Assembly: GCF_000153305.1 (NCBI RefSeq)
Contig: NZ_CH724107.1
Coordinates: 1,671,806 to 1,735,805 of the forward strand
Direction: 5' to 3'
Source: Oceanicola granulosus HTCC2516
GTDB lineage: Bacteria; Pseudomonadota; Alphaproteobacteria; Rhodobacterales; Rhodobacteraceae
DNA: 64,000 bases
Positions 36,475 to 48,957 of this stretch are shown here, in pieces. The notes under the pieces are model-generated. The model saw only the letters and a program-made list of their open reading frames with translations. It was not told the DNA's origin and made no database searches. Made by a program: the position numbers and the translations under genes. How positions within the stretch are numbered: the first letter of the stretch is position 1; each line of letters begins with the position of its first letter.

Positions 36475-37398
36475 ATGACTCCCGCGATCATGTCCTGCAT
36501 GCGCGACGAGGGCGCGCACCTGCTCGAGTGGCTCGCCTACCACCGCGCCATCGGCTTCGGCGAGATCGTCGTCTGCAGCAACGACTGCACCGACGGCTCC
36601 GACATTCTGCTCGACCGCCTCCACGCCGCCGGCGCCGTCACCCACATCCGCAACGACGTGCCCCCCGGCACCGCGCCCCAGGCGAGCGGCGCGCGACGCG
36701 CCCTCGACCACCTGCGCGGCCGCGCGCCCTGGGTGCTGCACATCGACGCCGACGAGTTCCTCAACGTCCACCTCGGCGCGGGCCGCGTCCACGTCCTCCT
36801 CGCCCAGGCCCCCGACGCCGACTGCATCGCGCTCGGCTGGCGCAACTTCGGCGACAACGGCCACGCCGCCTGGCCCGGCGCCACCCTGCCGCACTTCACC
36901 CGCCGCGAAGGCCCGCCCGCGCCCGACGAGGCCTACTTCAAGTGCCTGTTCCGCCCCGACCGCTTCGGCCACGCCCACGCCCACATGCCGACCGACCCGC
37001 GCGTCGCCGACCCGGTGCTCGTCAACGCCGCCGGCGAGCGCATTGCCAACGGACAGCTGTCCGCTACCGCACCACGTGTCCGCTTCTTCCCCGTAGGGAA
37101 GGCGCTGCGCCTCGATCACGCCTGCATCAACCACTACGGCGTCAAGTCGCCCGACCTGTTCTCCCTCAAGCGCGCCCGCGGCCGCGGCGAGAACACCAGC
37201 GGCGCCGGCAAGTACCGCGTCGGCTCCCAGTGGCACCGCCGCGCCAACCGCAACGACGTCGAGGACACCAGCATCCTGCGCCACCGCCCCGCCACCGACG
37301 CCGCCCTCGCCGAGCTGCGCGCGCTTCCGGGCGTCGCCGCCGCCGAGGCCGCCTGCCGCGCCTGGCTCGACACCGCCCGCCTGGAGGCCGCGCGATGA
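36475..37398 (+). CDS. Family 2-like glycosyltransferase (second copy)
   Basis: This 307-residue protein opens IMSCMRDEGAHLLEWLAYHRAIGFGEIVVCSND, the usual start of the GT2-like/DUF4422 group. It has the nucleotide-sugar D-x-D in WVLHIDADEFLNV (about residues 90-100), and a basic C-terminal half with INHYGVKSPDLFSLKRARGRG. No membrane helix is present. It belongs to the same broad group as the enzyme at 26683 but is not a close copy. Its stop overlaps the MAPEG start by four bases. Confidence 0.82.
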   Translation: MTPAIMSCMRDEGAHLLEWLAYHRAIGFGEIVVCSNDCTDGSDILLDRLHAAGAVTHIRNDVPPGTAPQASGARRALDHLRGRAPWVLHIDADEFLNVHLGAGRVHVLLAQAPDADCIALGWRNFGDNGHAAWPGATLPHFTRREGPPAPDEAYFKCLFRPDRFGHAHAHMPTDPRVADPVLVNAAGERIANGQLSATAPRVRFFPVGKALRLDHACINHYGVKSPDLFSLKRARGRGENTSGAGKYRVGSQWHRRANRNDVEDTSILRHRPATDAALAELRALPGVAAAEAACRAWLDTARLEAAR

Positions 37399-37817
37399 CC
37401 TTCGAGCTCACCGCCCTCGCCCTCGCCGCCCTGCTCCAGGCCGCCCAGCTCGTCCTCATGGCGGTTCCCGCGAATCTCGAGCTCGGCCCCGGCAAGACCC
37501 TCTCGCCGCGCGACCCGCACCGGCTGAAGGCGCCCCTGGCGGAGCAGGTCTCGCCCCGCACCGGCCGCCTCTACCGCGCCTACGACAACCACAACGAGGC
37601 GCTGCTGCTCTTCGCCATCGCCTGCGTCCTCGTCACCCTCGCCGGCGCCGCCTCCCCCCTCACCGCCGGCCTCGCCGCCGCCTACCTCGTCGCCCGCGCC
37701 CTCTACGTGCCCGCCTACGCCTTCGGCTGGGTGCCCTGGCGCTCGCTCTTCTTCGCCGTCGCCTGGTTCGCCAGCCTCGCGATGATCCTGATCGCCCTCT
37801 TCGCTTCATCTGGCTGA
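37395..37817 (+). CDS. MAPEG family membrane protein
   Basis: The 140-residue protein has four hydrophobic helices. It shows the MAPEG-type loop RLYRAYDNHNEALLLFAIACVLV (about residues 56-78, with R-x-x-x-N-H-x-E) and the later RALYVPAYAFGW. Family members include microsomal glutathione transferases; bacterial roles are mostly unknown. It lies between the glycosyltransferase and lpdA genes, 78 bases before the latter. Confidence 0.85.
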   Translation: MTFELTALALAALLQAAQLVLMAVPANLELGPGKTLSPRDPHRLKAPLAEQVSPRTGRLYRAYDNHNEALLLFAIACVLVTLAGAASPLTAGLAAAYLVARALYVPAYAFGWVPWRSLFFAVAWFASLAMILIALFASSG

Positions 37818-37895
37818 AAATATGCCCGGGGGGAGGCGCGGCACGCGCCTCGGGGGCAGGCAGCCCCCTCCCCGGCCAAACGAAAGGACAAACCC

Positions 37896-39281
37896 ATGGC
37901 AGACTACGACGTGATCGTCATCGGCTCCGGCCCCGGCGGCTATGTCTGCGCCATCCGCTGCGCCCAGCTCGGCCTCAAGACCGCCTGCGTCGAGGCCCGC
38001 GACACCCTCGGCGGCACCTGCCTCAACATCGGCTGCATCCCCTCCAAGGCGCTGCTCCACGCCACCGAGATGCTGCACGAGGCCGAGCACAACTTCGCCG
38101 AGATGGGCCTGAAGGGCAAAAGCCCGTCCGTCGACTGGAAGCAGATGCTCGCCTACAAGGACAAGACCATCTCGCAAAACACCGGCGGCATCGAGTTCCT
38201 GTTCAAGAAGAACAAGATCGACTGGCTCAAGGGCTGGGGCTCGATCCCCGAGGCCGGCAAGGTCAAGGTCGGCGACGAGACCCACAACGCCAGGCACATC
38301 GTCATCGCCTCGGGCTCCGAGCCCAGCGCGCTCAAGGGCGTCGAGGTCGACGAGAAGACCGTCGTTACCTCCACCGGCGCGCTCGAGCTCGGCAAGGTGC
38401 CCAGGAAGATGGTCGTGATCGGCGCCGGCGTCATCGGGCTCGAGCTCGGCTCGGTCTACCGCCGGCTCGGCGCCGAGGTCACCGTCGTCGAGTTCCTCGA
38501 CCAGATCACCCCGACGATGGACGGCGAGGTCGCCAAGCAGTTCAAGCGGATGCTCGGCAAGCAGGGCTTCGAGTTCGTCCTCGGCGCCGCGGTGCAGTCG
38601 GTCGAGACGAAGGGCGGCAAGGCGACGGTCCACTACAAGCTGCGCAAGGACGACAGCGACGCCAGCCTCGAGGCCGACACCGTCCTCGTCTCCACCGGCC
38701 GCCGCCCCTTCACCGACAAGCTCGGCCTCGACGCGCTCGGCGTCGAGCTCGAGCGCGGCATGATCAAGACCGACGACCACTTCCGCACCAACGTCGCGGG
38801 CATCTACGCCATCGGCGACGCGATCAAGGGGCCGATGCTGGCCCACAAGGCCGAGGACGAGGGCATGGCCTGCGCCGAGGGCATCGCCGGGCAGCACCCG
38901 CACGTCAATTACGGGGTGATCCCCTCGGTCATCTACACCCACCCCGAGGTCGCCGCCGTGGGCTTCACCGAGGAAGAGCTCAAGGAGCAGGGCCGCGCCT
39001 ACAAGGTCGGCAAGTTCCCCTTCATGGGCAACGCCCGTGCCAAGGCCAACTTCGCCGGCGAGGGTTTCGTCAAGCTGCTCGCCGACGCCGAGACCGACCG
39101 CATCCTCGGCGCGCACATCATCGGCCCCATGGCCGGAGACCTGATCCACGAGATCTGCGTCGCGATGGAGTTCGGCGCCGCCGCCGAGGACATCGCCCGC
39201 ACCTGCCACGCCCACCCGACCTACTCCGAGGCGGTGCGCGAGGCCGCGCTGGCCTGCGGCGACGGGGCGATCCATGTCTGA
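37896..39281 (+). CDS. lpdA: Dihydrolipoyl dehydrogenase (E3)
   Basis: This 461-residue flavoenzyme has the FAD fold [16 protein letters not shown], redox cysteines in [17 protein letters not shown] (about residues 40-56), a second NAD fold [16 protein letters not shown], and the active-site [14 protein letters not shown] at the C-terminus. It reoxidises the lipoyl groups of SucB. Three unrelated genes separate it from sucB. Confidence 0.97.
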   Translation: MADYDVIVIGSGPGGYVCAIRCAQLGLKTACVEARDTLGGTCLNIGCIPSKALLHATEMLHEAEHNFAEMGLKGKSPSVDWKQMLAYKDKTISQNTGGIEFLFKKNKIDWLKGWGSIPEAGKVKVGDETHNARHIVIASGSEPSALKGVEVDEKTVVTSTGALELGKVPRKMVVIGAGVIGLELGSVYRRLGAEVTVVEFLDQITPTMDGEVAKQFKRMLGKQGFEFVLGAAVQSVETKGGKATVHYKLRKDDSDASLEADTVLVSTGRRPFTDKLGLDALGVELERGMIKTDDHFRTNVAGIYAIGDAIKGPMLAHKAEDEGMACAEGIAGQHPHVNYGVIPSVIYTHPEVAAVGFTEEELKEQGRAYKVGKFPFMGNARAKANFAGEGFVKLLADAETDRILGAHIIGPMAGDLIHEICVAMEFGAAAEDIARTCHAHPTYSEAVREAALACGDGAIHV

Positions 39282-39954
39282 GCGCCGCGTCGCCATCGCG
39301 CCCTCGATCCTCGCCGCCGACTTCGCCGACTTCGGCCGCGAGGTCCGCGCGGTCGAGGACCAGGGCGCCGACATGATCCACGTCGACGTGATGGACGGGC
39401 ACTTCGTGCCCAACCTCACCTTCGGCCCGCAGATGGTGAAGGCCCTGCGCCCGCACGTGAAGACGGTGATGGACGTCCACCTGATGATCGCCCCGGTCGA
39501 TCCCTACATCGACGCCTACGCCGAGGCCGGGGCCGACATCCTGAGCGCCCACTACGAAGCCGGCCCGCACATCCACCGCACCCTGCAGGCGATCCGCGGC
39601 CACGGCATGAAGGCCGGCCTCGCCCTCAATCCCGGCACCCCCGTCGAGGTCGCCGGCCCCGTGCTCGACCTCTGCGACACAGTGCTGGTGATGACGGTCA
39701 ATCCGGGCTTCGGCGGCCAGTCCTTCCTCGAGAGCCAGCTCGAGCAGATCCGCCGCCTGCGCGCGATGATCGGCGACCGCCCGATCACCATCGGCATCGA
39801 CGGCGGCGTCGACACCCGCACCGCCCCCCTCGCCGCCGCCGCGGGCGGCGACATGCTCGTTGCCGGCTCCGCGATCTTCAAGCACGGCTCCGCCGACGAC
39901 CCGGCCCCCTACGGCGAGGCCATCACCGCCCTCCGCGAGGCCGCCCGCCCGTAG
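39274..39954 (+). CDS. rpe: Ribulose-phosphate 3-epimerase
   Basis: This 226-residue TIM barrel has [13 protein letters not shown], metal ligands in [13 protein letters not shown] (His, Asp), [25 protein letters not shown] and IGIDGGVD. It interconverts ribulose 5-phosphate and xylulose 5-phosphate. It overlaps lpdA by eight bases and ends the long suc cluster. Confidence 0.95.
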   Translation: MSERRVAIAPSILAADFADFGREVRAVEDQGADMIHVDVMDGHFVPNLTFGPQMVKALRPHVKTVMDVHLMIAPVDPYIDAYAEAGADILSAHYEAGPHIHRTLQAIRGHGMKAGLALNPGTPVEVAGPVLDLCDTVLVMTVNPGFGGQSFLESQLEQIRRLRAMIGDRPITIGIDGGVDTRTAPLAAAAGGDMLVAGSAIFKHGSADDPAPYGEAITALREAARP

Positions 39955-39999
39955 GGTGCGCATTCATTGCGCACCCCACCCAATCGCCGGCAAGGCAAC

Positions 40000-40030
40000 A
40001 AAAAACCCGGCGCAGCCGCCTGCGCCGGGT
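40000..40030 (-). terminator. Rho-independent terminator of the arabinose-type operon
   Basis: ACCCGGCGCA and TGCGCCGGGT form a perfect 10-base-pair stem around a 6-base loop. On the minus strand a run of T follows (AAAAAA at 40000-40005 on the plus strand). It lies 25 bases after the semialdehyde dehydrogenase stop. It can also form on the plus strand after rpe but has no T-run there. Confidence 0.88.
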
Positions 40031-40054
40031 CAGTCAGCGTCCGGGCCTGATCGC

Positions 40055-41578
40055 TCAGGCGAGGTCCGCAGGGAGCAGGGCGTCGGGCATGTTCTGGTAG
40101 CAGACCGGCCGCAGGAAGCGGCGGATCGAGAGCGTGCCGACGGAGGTGGCGCCGAAGTTGGTGGAGGCCGGGTAGGGGCCGCCGTGGACCATCGTGTCGG
40201 AGACCTCCACGCCGGTCGGGAAGCCATTGACCAGCAGCCGGCCCGCCTTGCGCTCGACGATCGGCATCAGCGAGCGGGCGAGCTCGGTGTCGCCGTCGTC
40301 CATCTGCAGCGTCACGGTCAGCTGGCCGGCGAAGCTCTGGGCCACCTCGCGCATCTCCTCGTCGCTCTCGACGGTGACGATCAGGCCGAGCGGGCCGAAG
40401 ACCTCTTCCGCCAGCTCGTGGTTGCCCACCCAGTCGGAGCCCTTGACCATGTAGAGGTACGGCGTCGCGGTGCGGCCCTCGCAGGTGGTCTTGAGCAGCT
40501 CGCGCACGCCCTGCCCCGCGCCGACGCGCTTGGTCCCCTCCTGGTAGGCCTTGGCGATGCCGCCGGTCAGCATGACCTGCTCGCCCACTTCGGCCAGCGC
40601 CGCCTTGGCGGCCTCGGCGAAGGCCTCGGCCTGGTCGGCGCGGACCACGGCGATGCCGGGGTTGGTGCAGAACTGCCCCGCGCCCATGGTCAGCGAGCCG
40701 GCCCAGCCCTTGGCGATCTCGGCGGAGCGGGCGGACATCGCCTCGGGCAGCAGGAACATCGGGTTGACCGAGCCGAGTTCGCCGAAGAACGGGATCGGCT
40801 CGTCACGCTGGGCGCACAGGTCGAACAGCGCGCGGCCGCCGCCGAGCGAGCCGGTGAAGCCGACGGCCTTGATCAGCGGGTGCTGCACCAGCGCCTGCCC
40901 GGTCTCGCGGGTGCCGCCCTGCACGAGGGAGAACACGCCCTTGGGCATCCCGCACGCTTCGACGGCGGCCTTGATCGCCTCGGCGACGATCTCGCCGGTG
41001 CCGGGGTGCGCGGAGTGGCCCTTGACCACGACCGGGCAGCCGGCGGCCAGCGCGGCGGCGGTGTCGCCCCCGGCGGTGGAGAAGGCGAGCGGGAAGTTCG
41101 ACGCGCCGAAGACGGCGACCGGGCCGATGGGCCGCTGCACCATCTTCAGGTCCGGGCGCGGCAGCGGCTGACGATCGGGGAGCGCCTCGTCGTGGCGGCG
41201 GTCGAGGTAGTCGCCCTTGAGGATGTGGTCGGCGAAGAGCCGCAGCTGGCCGACGGTGCGGCCGCGCTCGCCCTGCAGGCGCGCCTCGGGCAGGCCGGTC
41301 TCGGCGCTGCCGATGGCGGTGATCGCCTCGGCGCGGGCCTCGATCTCGTCGGCGATGGTGTTGAGGAACTTCGCGCGCGCCTCGCGGCTCGAGTAGCCGT
41401 AGCTCCAGAAGGCCTCCTCGGCGGCCGTCACGGCGGCGTCCACGTGGGCGGGCGTGCCGACGGAGAAGTCGTGCGCCGGCCCGCTCGCGGGCTCGGAGGC
41501 GAAGGTGGCGTCGCCGGCCACCCACTCGCCGGCGATCAGGTGGCGGCCATGCGGGGTGAAGGGGGTCGCTCCGTCCAT
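40055..41578 (-). CDS. 2-oxoglutarate semialdehyde dehydrogenase (aldehyde dehydrogenase, NADP+ type)
   Basis: The 507-residue aldehyde dehydrogenase has VFGASNFPLAFSTAGGDTAAALAAG (cofactor region), the catalytic Glu in FFGELGSVNP and Cys in GAGQFCTNPG. The GDTAAALAAG and F-C-T-N-P-G variants fit the KGSADH group that oxidises 2,5-dioxopentanoate to 2-oxoglutarate. ATG 41578 starts MDGATPFTPHGRHLIAGEW. The upstream genes encode the other steps of non-phosphorylating pentose breakdown, which supports the substrate. Confidence 0.88.
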   Translation of the reverse strand: MDGATPFTPHGRHLIAGEWVAGDATFASEPASGPAHDFSVGTPAHVDAAVTAAEEAFWSYGYSSREARAKFLNTIADEIEARAEAITAIGSAETGLPEARLQGERGRTVGQLRLFADHILKGDYLDRRHDEALPDRQPLPRPDLKMVQRPIGPVAVFGASNFPLAFSTAGGDTAAALAAGCPVVVKGHSAHPGTGEIVAEAIKAAVEACGMPKGVFSLVQGGTRETGQALVQHPLIKAVGFTGSLGGGRALFDLCAQRDEPIPFFGELGSVNPMFLLPEAMSARSAEIAKGWAGSLTMGAGQFCTNPGIAVVRADQAEAFAEAAKAALAEVGEQVMLTGGIAKAYQEGTKRVGAGQGVRELLKTTCEGRTATPYLYMVKGSDWVGNHELAEEVFGPLGLIVTVESDEEMREVAQSFAGQLTVTLQMDDGDTELARSLMPIVERKAGRLLVNGFPTGVEVSDTMVHGGPYPASTNFGATSVGTLSIRRFLRPVCYQNMPDALLPADLA

Positions 41579-41601
41579 GTGTCGGGCTCCTATGTCAGTC
41601 G

Positions 41602-42519
41602 TCACTTGCCCCATTTCAGGGCGATGAGGTCGAGATCGCGGGCGAGGTCCAGCAGCCGATCCTTGGTGCGCTGCGACATCGGCTTCAGCGGATGGCGCAC
41701 ATGGTCCGAGCCGATCACGCCGCCCGCGGCGTAGACGGTCTTGCAGGCGCGAAGCCCGCATTGTCTGTTCTCGTGATTAATGAGCGGCAGGCACCTTTGC
41801 CAACCCCTCAGCGCGGCTTCTTTGTCGCCCTTGAGGTAGTCGCGGACGATCTCGCCGATATGCTCGGGGAACAGCCCCGACGTCATCGTCCCGGTGCAGC
41901 CCGCGTCGAGGTCGGCGAGCAGGGTCACGGCCTCTTCGCCGTCGAACGGCCCGACGATGGCGTCGCCGCCCTGCTCGATCAGCGCGGCGAGCTTGTCGGC
42001 GGCGAAGGGGCACTCGATCTTGAAGTAGGAGACATTCTCGATCTCACGCGCCATCCGCACCAGCAGCGGCACCGACAGCGTCACGCCCGAGAGCGGCGCG
42101 TCCTGCACCATGATCGGGATCGACACCGCGTCGGAGACCGCGCGGAAGTGCTCCATGATGCCCTCGTCGTCGGCCTTGAGGCCCGCGCCGTGGTAGGGCG
42201 GCATCATCATCAGCATCGACGCGCCCATCGCCTCGGCCGCCTTGGCGCGGGCGACGGCGATGTCGGTGGAGAAATGGCTCGTCGTCACGATCACCGGCAC
42301 GCGGCCCGCGTTGTGCTCGAGGCTGACGCGCTGCATCTCGGTGCGCTCGTCGTCCGACAGCAGGAACTGCTCCGAGTAGTTGGCGAGGATGCAGAAGGCG
42401 TCGACGCCCTGGTCGATCAGGCAGTCGACGACGTTCCTCATCCCCTGCGGGTCGAGCGTGCCGTCGTCGTGGAATGGCGTGGGGGCAACGGGCAGGATGC
42501 CGGTGAGCGGGCTTTGCAT
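41602..42519 (-). CDS. DHDPS-family 2-keto-3-deoxy-L-arabinonate dehydratase-like enzyme
   Basis: The 305-residue TIM barrel of the DapA/NAL superfamily has the Schiff-base lysine in SYFKIECPF (about residue 170). It has I-L-A-N-Y-S-E-Q in place of the G-T-T-G-E of true DapA, so it is not lysine biosynthesis. The operon context (sugar dehydrogenase, IlvD-type dehydratase, KGSA dehydrogenase) fits L-2-keto-3-deoxyarabonate dehydratase, giving 2,5-dioxopentanoate. A related keto-deoxy sugar acid is the alternative. Confidence 0.85.
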   Translation of the reverse strand: MQSPLTGILPVAPTPFHDDGTLDPQGMRNVVDCLIDQGVDAFCILANYSEQFLLSDDERTEMQRVSLEHNAGRVPVIVTTSHFSTDIAVARAKAAEAMGASMLMMMPPYHGAGLKADDEGIMEHFRAVSDAVSIPIMVQDAPLSGVTLSVPLLVRMAREIENVSYFKIECPFAADKLAALIEQGGDAIVGPFDGEEAVTLLADLDAGCTGTMTSGLFPEHIGEIVRDYLKGDKEAALRGWQRCLPLINHENRQCGLRACKTVYAAGGVIGSDHVRHPLKPMSQRTKDRLLDLARDLDLIALKWGK

Positions 42520-42529
42520 GGGGATGGCC

Positions 42530-45195
<2,666 letters not shown>

Positions 45196-45261
45196 CTTCC
45201 TCTCCTGTCTGCCGAGGCGGCGCCGGGCCGCGGGTGTGGTGCGGACGCTACGCCAGCGGCG

Positions 45262-45313
45262 GCATATCATGCAAATCCGTTTTCGCCGCATGTGCATGAC
45301 GCATTTGGTATGC
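45262..45313. promoter_or_regulatory. Cluster of GCAT/ATGC palindromes between the dehydratase and LysR genes
   Basis: GCAT-ATC-ATGC (45262-45272) and GCAT-TTGGT-ATGC (45301-45313) flank GCATGTGCAT (45288-45297) in the 129-base divergent gap. Spaced dyads next to a divergent LysR gene are typical of its binding sites. Confidence 0.4.
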
Positions 45314-45324
45314 GATGGACGGCC

Positions 45325-46242
45325 ATGAGCCACGACCTCGCCAAGCTGCAGCTGCGCCATTACCGGCTGATCGACGCCATCGCCTCGCAGGGGCAGCTGT
45401 CGGTCGCCGCCGAGGTGCTGGCGGTGTCGCAGCCCGCCGCCTCGCGGATGCTGGCGGAGGTGGAGCGCACGCTCGGGGCACCCCTGTTCGAGCGGCACCC
45501 GAAGGGGATGCGGCCGACGCCGCTGGGCGAGGTGCTGGCGCGGCGGGCGCGGTGGCTGGTGAGCGAGCTCGACGAGGCCGCCGCCGAACTCGCGGCGTTC
45601 CGCGCCGGCCGCTTCGGCACCGTGCGGATCGGCGCGGTGACGGGCGCGGCGGTGGCCATCGTCGCCCCGGCGATCCGGGCGCTGGGGGTGGAGCGGGCGG
45701 ACACCGACATTCACGTCGAGGTCGGCCCGAGCGGCGAGTTGATGGCGGCGCTCGAGGCGGGCGAGCTGGACTTCGCCGTCTGCCGCCTCGCGCAGGGCTT
45801 CGACGCGCGCACTTTCGAGCTGCTCGACAGCCACGTGGAGGAGGTCCGCCTCGTGGTGCGCGAGGGCCATCCCCTGCCCCGCCACCGGGTGCCGCTGGCG
45901 GCGCTGGCGGGGGCGGGCTGGGTGATCCAGTCGTCGGGCACGCCGATGCGCGCGGCGATGGAGGCCGCCTACGTCGCCGCCGGCCTCGCGCCGCCGACGG
46001 AGATCGTCAACACCAGCTCGACGCTCGTGACGATGGCGCTGCTGGCGCAGAGTGACCTCGTCGCCCCGGTGGCGCGCGAGGTGGCGGAGCTGATCGCGGG
46101 GCCGGGGATGCCGCTGCGCCGCCTCGCGCTCGACCGCGAGATCGTCATCTCGCCCTACCACCTGATCCGCCACCGCGCCCGGCCGCTCACGCCGCTCGCC
46201 GCGCGGCTCATGGCGCTGGTCACGGAGCGGATGACGGGATGA
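45325..46242 (+). CDS. LysR family transcriptional regulator of the pentose operon
   Basis: The 305-residue protein has the LysR helix-turn-helix (LIDAIASQGQLSVAAEVLAVSQPAASRMLAEVE, about residues 13-45) and a periplasmic-binding-like effector domain (about 95-300). It starts at ATG 45325 (MSHDLAKLQL), with ATG 45310 as an in-frame alternative. Divergence from the sugar-acid dehydratase gene suggests it activates that operon in response to a sugar or its acid. Confidence 0.9.
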   Translation: MSHDLAKLQLRHYRLIDAIASQGQLSVAAEVLAVSQPAASRMLAEVERTLGAPLFERHPKGMRPTPLGEVLARRARWLVSELDEAAAELAAFRAGRFGTVRIGAVTGAAVAIVAPAIRALGVERADTDIHVEVGPSGELMAALEAGELDFAVCRLAQGFDARTFELLDSHVEEVRLVVREGHPLPRHRVPLAALAGAGWVIQSSGTPMRAAMEAAYVAAGLAPPTEIVNTSSTLVTMALLAQSDLVAPVAREVAELIAGPGMPLRRLALDREIVISPYHLIRHRARPLTPLAARLMALVTERMTG

Positions 46243-46300
46243 GGGCTGGCCCGCGCCGGACGCCGTGCTAACAAACGCCCAGACGAGGAGGAGCCGGCAC

Positions 46301-47538
46301 ATGCACATCGCGATCATCGGCGCCGGGGTCATCGGCATCACGACCGCCCTGGCCCTGGCCGGGCGAGGCCACCGGGTCACGGTGCTCGACCGCGAGGGCA
46401 TTGCGGCGGGCGCGTCGCAGGGCAATGCCGGGGGCTTCGCCTTCTCCGAGGTGATCCCGCTGGCGACGCCGCGCATCATGACGCAGGCGCCGAAGTGGCT
46501 GGCCGACCCGGACGGGCCGCTCAGCATCCCGCCGGGCTACCTGCTTCCCATCGCGCCGTGGCTGGTCCGGTTCTGGCGCGCGAGCCGCCCCGACCGCTAC
46601 CGCGCCGCCGTCACCGCGCAGGCGGCGCTGATGGCGCTGTCACGCCGCGAGCTCGAGGCGCTGGTCGCGGCGCAGGGGCTGGAGGGGCTGCTGCGCCGGC
46701 AGGGGCAGCTCAGCGTCTATCGCAGCGAGGCCGCCTTCGACGCCGCCGGCCCGGCGCGCGAGGAGGCGCGGGCGGCAGGGGTGACCCTCGACGTGCTGCG
46801 CGGTGCGGGGGCGCTCGCGGAGGTCCAGCCGGGGCTCGCGCCCGACTTCGTGCACGGGACGTTCACGCCGGACTGGATCAACGTCGTCGATCCCAAGGCG
46901 TGGGTCGAGGCGCTGGCCGAGCGGCTGCGCGCGCGCGGCGGCGCGATCCGCGAGGCCGAGGCGAAGGCGGTGCGCTGCGAGGGCGAGGGCGTGGTGGTCG
47001 AGACGCGCGCGGGGCCGGTCGCGGCCGACCGCGCCGTGGTGGCCTGCGGGGCGTGGTCGCTGCCGGTGATCGAGGGCCTCGGCCTGCGCCCGCCGCTCGA
47101 GACGGAGCGCGGCTACAACACCACCCTGCCGTCGGGCGCGTTCGACCTGCGCACGCAGGTCACCTTCGCCGAGCACGGCTTTGTGGCCAGCCGCATCGGC
47201 GAGGGCGTGCGCATCGGCGGCGCCGTCGAGCTGGGCGGGCTGACGCGGCCGCCGCGCATGGCGCGGGCGGAGGCGATGCTGCGCAAGGCGCGCCGCTTCC
47301 TGCCGGGCTGCGCACCGAGGGCGGACGGCAGTGGATGGGCTTCCGCCCGTCGCTGCCGGACTCGCTGCCCGTGATCGGACAGGCGCCTGGCGCGCCGCAG
47401 GTGCTGCTCGCCTTCGGTCACGGCCATCTCGGCCTCACCCAGTCTCCCGCGACGGCCCGCCTCATCGCCGACCTCGTCGACGGCCGCAGCCCCGAGATCC
47501 ACCTGGCCCCCTACCGCGTCGACCGCTTCCGCGGCGCG
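46301..47538 (+). pseudogene. D-amino-acid-dehydrogenase-like FAD oxidoreductase with a frameshift
   Basis: A DadA-type flavoprotein starts at ATG 46301 (AGGAGGAG at 46286-46293). It has the FAD fold IAIIGAGVIGITTALALAGRG and reads normally to RRFLPG at 47308. The frame then breaks and stops at 47374. The normal C-terminal part (LRTEGGRQWMGFRPSLPDSL, then QVLLAFGHGHLGLTQSPATA) continues in the next frame from 47308 to about 47530. One missing C, turning GGCCTG into GGCTG, explains it. Repaired, the domain would be about 410 residues, normal for the family. It is either a real mutation or a sequencing error. No stop separates it from GH32. Confidence 0.8.
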
Positions 47539-48954
47539 GTGAAGACCCGCACGGCCGACACCCCCGCACCGCGCGCGCCCGCCACGCCCGCGCCGGCGGG
47601 CGACGACCCGCGGCCGCTCGTCCACTTCACGCCACGCACCGGCTGGATCAACGATCCGAACGGCCTGATCCACGCCGACGGGCAGTGGCACGCCTTCTAT
47701 CAGTACAACCCCGCCGGCATCACACACGGGCCGATGCACTGGGGCCACGCGGTCAGCGACGACCTGCTGAACTGGAGCGAGCTCGACGTCGCCCTCGCGC
47801 CCGACCCGGACGAGGGCGAGGCGTTCTCCGGCAGCGCCGTCGCCGCCAGCGAGGGCCCGTTCGCCCCCGCGCTGGGCGACGCGGCCTACGCGCTGGTCTA
47901 TACCGGCCACCAGCCGCTCGACGCGCCGCCGCCCGGCGACGCGCGCGAGCGCCAGTGCCTCGCCCTCGCCGGGCCCGGGCTCGACGGCATCCGCCGCTTC
48001 GAGCGCAACCCGGTGCTCGAGGATGCCGAGTACCGGCATTTCCGCGATCCGAAGGTGATCTTCCACGCCGAAAGCGGCCGCTGGATCATGGTGATCACCC
48101 TGGGGCAGGAGATCGGCTTCTACAGCTCGCCCGACCTCGTCGAATGGCGCGCCGAGAGCCGCTTCGGCGCCGGGCACGGCGCGCACAGCGAGCATCCGTG
48201 GGAGTGTCCCGACCTGTTCCCCCTCGACGCCCCCGACGGAGCGCGGCGATGGGTGCTGGTGGTCGGCGTCGCCACCGGCGGCGTCACCGGCGGATCGGCG
48301 ACGCAGTATTTCGTCGGCGACTTCGACGGCACGACCTTCACCTGCGCCGACAGCCCCGAAACGGTGCTCTGGCTCGACCACGGCCCCGACTTCTACGCTG
48401 CGCAGACCTTCTCGGGCGCGCCGCAGCGGACGATGCTCGCCTGGATGAACAACTGGGCCTACGCCCAGCAGACCCTGGACGGCGCCGACTGGCGCGGCAG
48501 CCTCAGCCTCGCGCGGGTGCTGCGGCTGGAGGACAGCCCCGATGGCCCGCGCCTCTGCCACGCCTTCACCGACCTCGGCCCGGTCGCCCGCGTGGGGCTC
48601 GGCGAGCGGCGGCAGACGGACGGCCTCTGGCGCATCGACGAGACGCTCGAGCTCGCCGACGGCGCGGCCCGCCACCTGCGCCTCGCGCCCGACGCGCCGA
48701 CGCTGGAGCTGCGCCGCGCGGGCGACATGGTGAGCGCGCGGCTGCTGCGCGACGGGCGGCTGGACGGGGCCGACGTGCCGGCCTTCGCCGTCGACAGCAC
48801 CGCCCGCATCCCCTGCCCCGGCCCGGTGCGGCTCGAGGCGGTGATGGACCGCACGCGCATCGAGATCCTAATCGCCGACGGGCGCGCGAGCTTCTCGGCG
48901 CTGTCCTACGCCCACGAGCCCGGCGCGGCCGCCCCGGTGCTCGACGACCTGTGA
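47539..48954 (+). CDS. Glycoside hydrolase family 32 (beta-fructosidase), start uncertain
   Basis: The GH32 five-blade catalytic part begins PLVHFTPRTGWINDPNGL. The nucleophile Asp is in W-I-N-D-P-N-G, the stabilising Asp in FRDPKVIF and the acid/base Glu in WECPDLF; a C-terminal beta-sandwich follows. It should hydrolyse terminal fructosyl residues (sucrose, levan, inulin). No signal peptide is seen, so it is probably cytosolic. The frame is open through the oxidoreductase C-terminus. GTG 47539 is only a possible start with no clear ribosome site, and ATG 47335 is another. The linker TADTPAPRAPATPAPAG joins the two parts. Confidence 0.85.
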   Translation: MKTRTADTPAPRAPATPAPAGDDPRPLVHFTPRTGWINDPNGLIHADGQWHAFYQYNPAGITHGPMHWGHAVSDDLLNWSELDVALAPDPDEGEAFSGSAVAASEGPFAPALGDAAYALVYTGHQPLDAPPPGDARERQCLALAGPGLDGIRRFERNPVLEDAEYRHFRDPKVIFHAESGRWIMVITLGQEIGFYSSPDLVEWRAESRFGAGHGAHSEHPWECPDLFPLDAPDGARRWVLVVGVATGGVTGGSATQYFVGDFDGTTFTCADSPETVLWLDHGPDFYAAQTFSGAPQRTMLAWMNNWAYAQQTLDGADWRGSLSLARVLRLEDSPDGPRLCHAFTDLGPVARVGLGERRQTDGLWRIDETLELADGAARHLRLAPDAPTLELRRAGDMVSARLLRDGRLDGADVPAFAVDSTARIPCPGPVRLEAVMDRTRIEILIADGRASFSALSYAHEPGAAAPVLDDL

Positions 48955-48957
48955 GCC

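Noticed and set aside
36475..37398. The second GT2-like gene as part of the A+T-rich insert
   Set aside because: Its base composition and codon use return to the local average from about 36475, so only 35785-36447 looks foreign.
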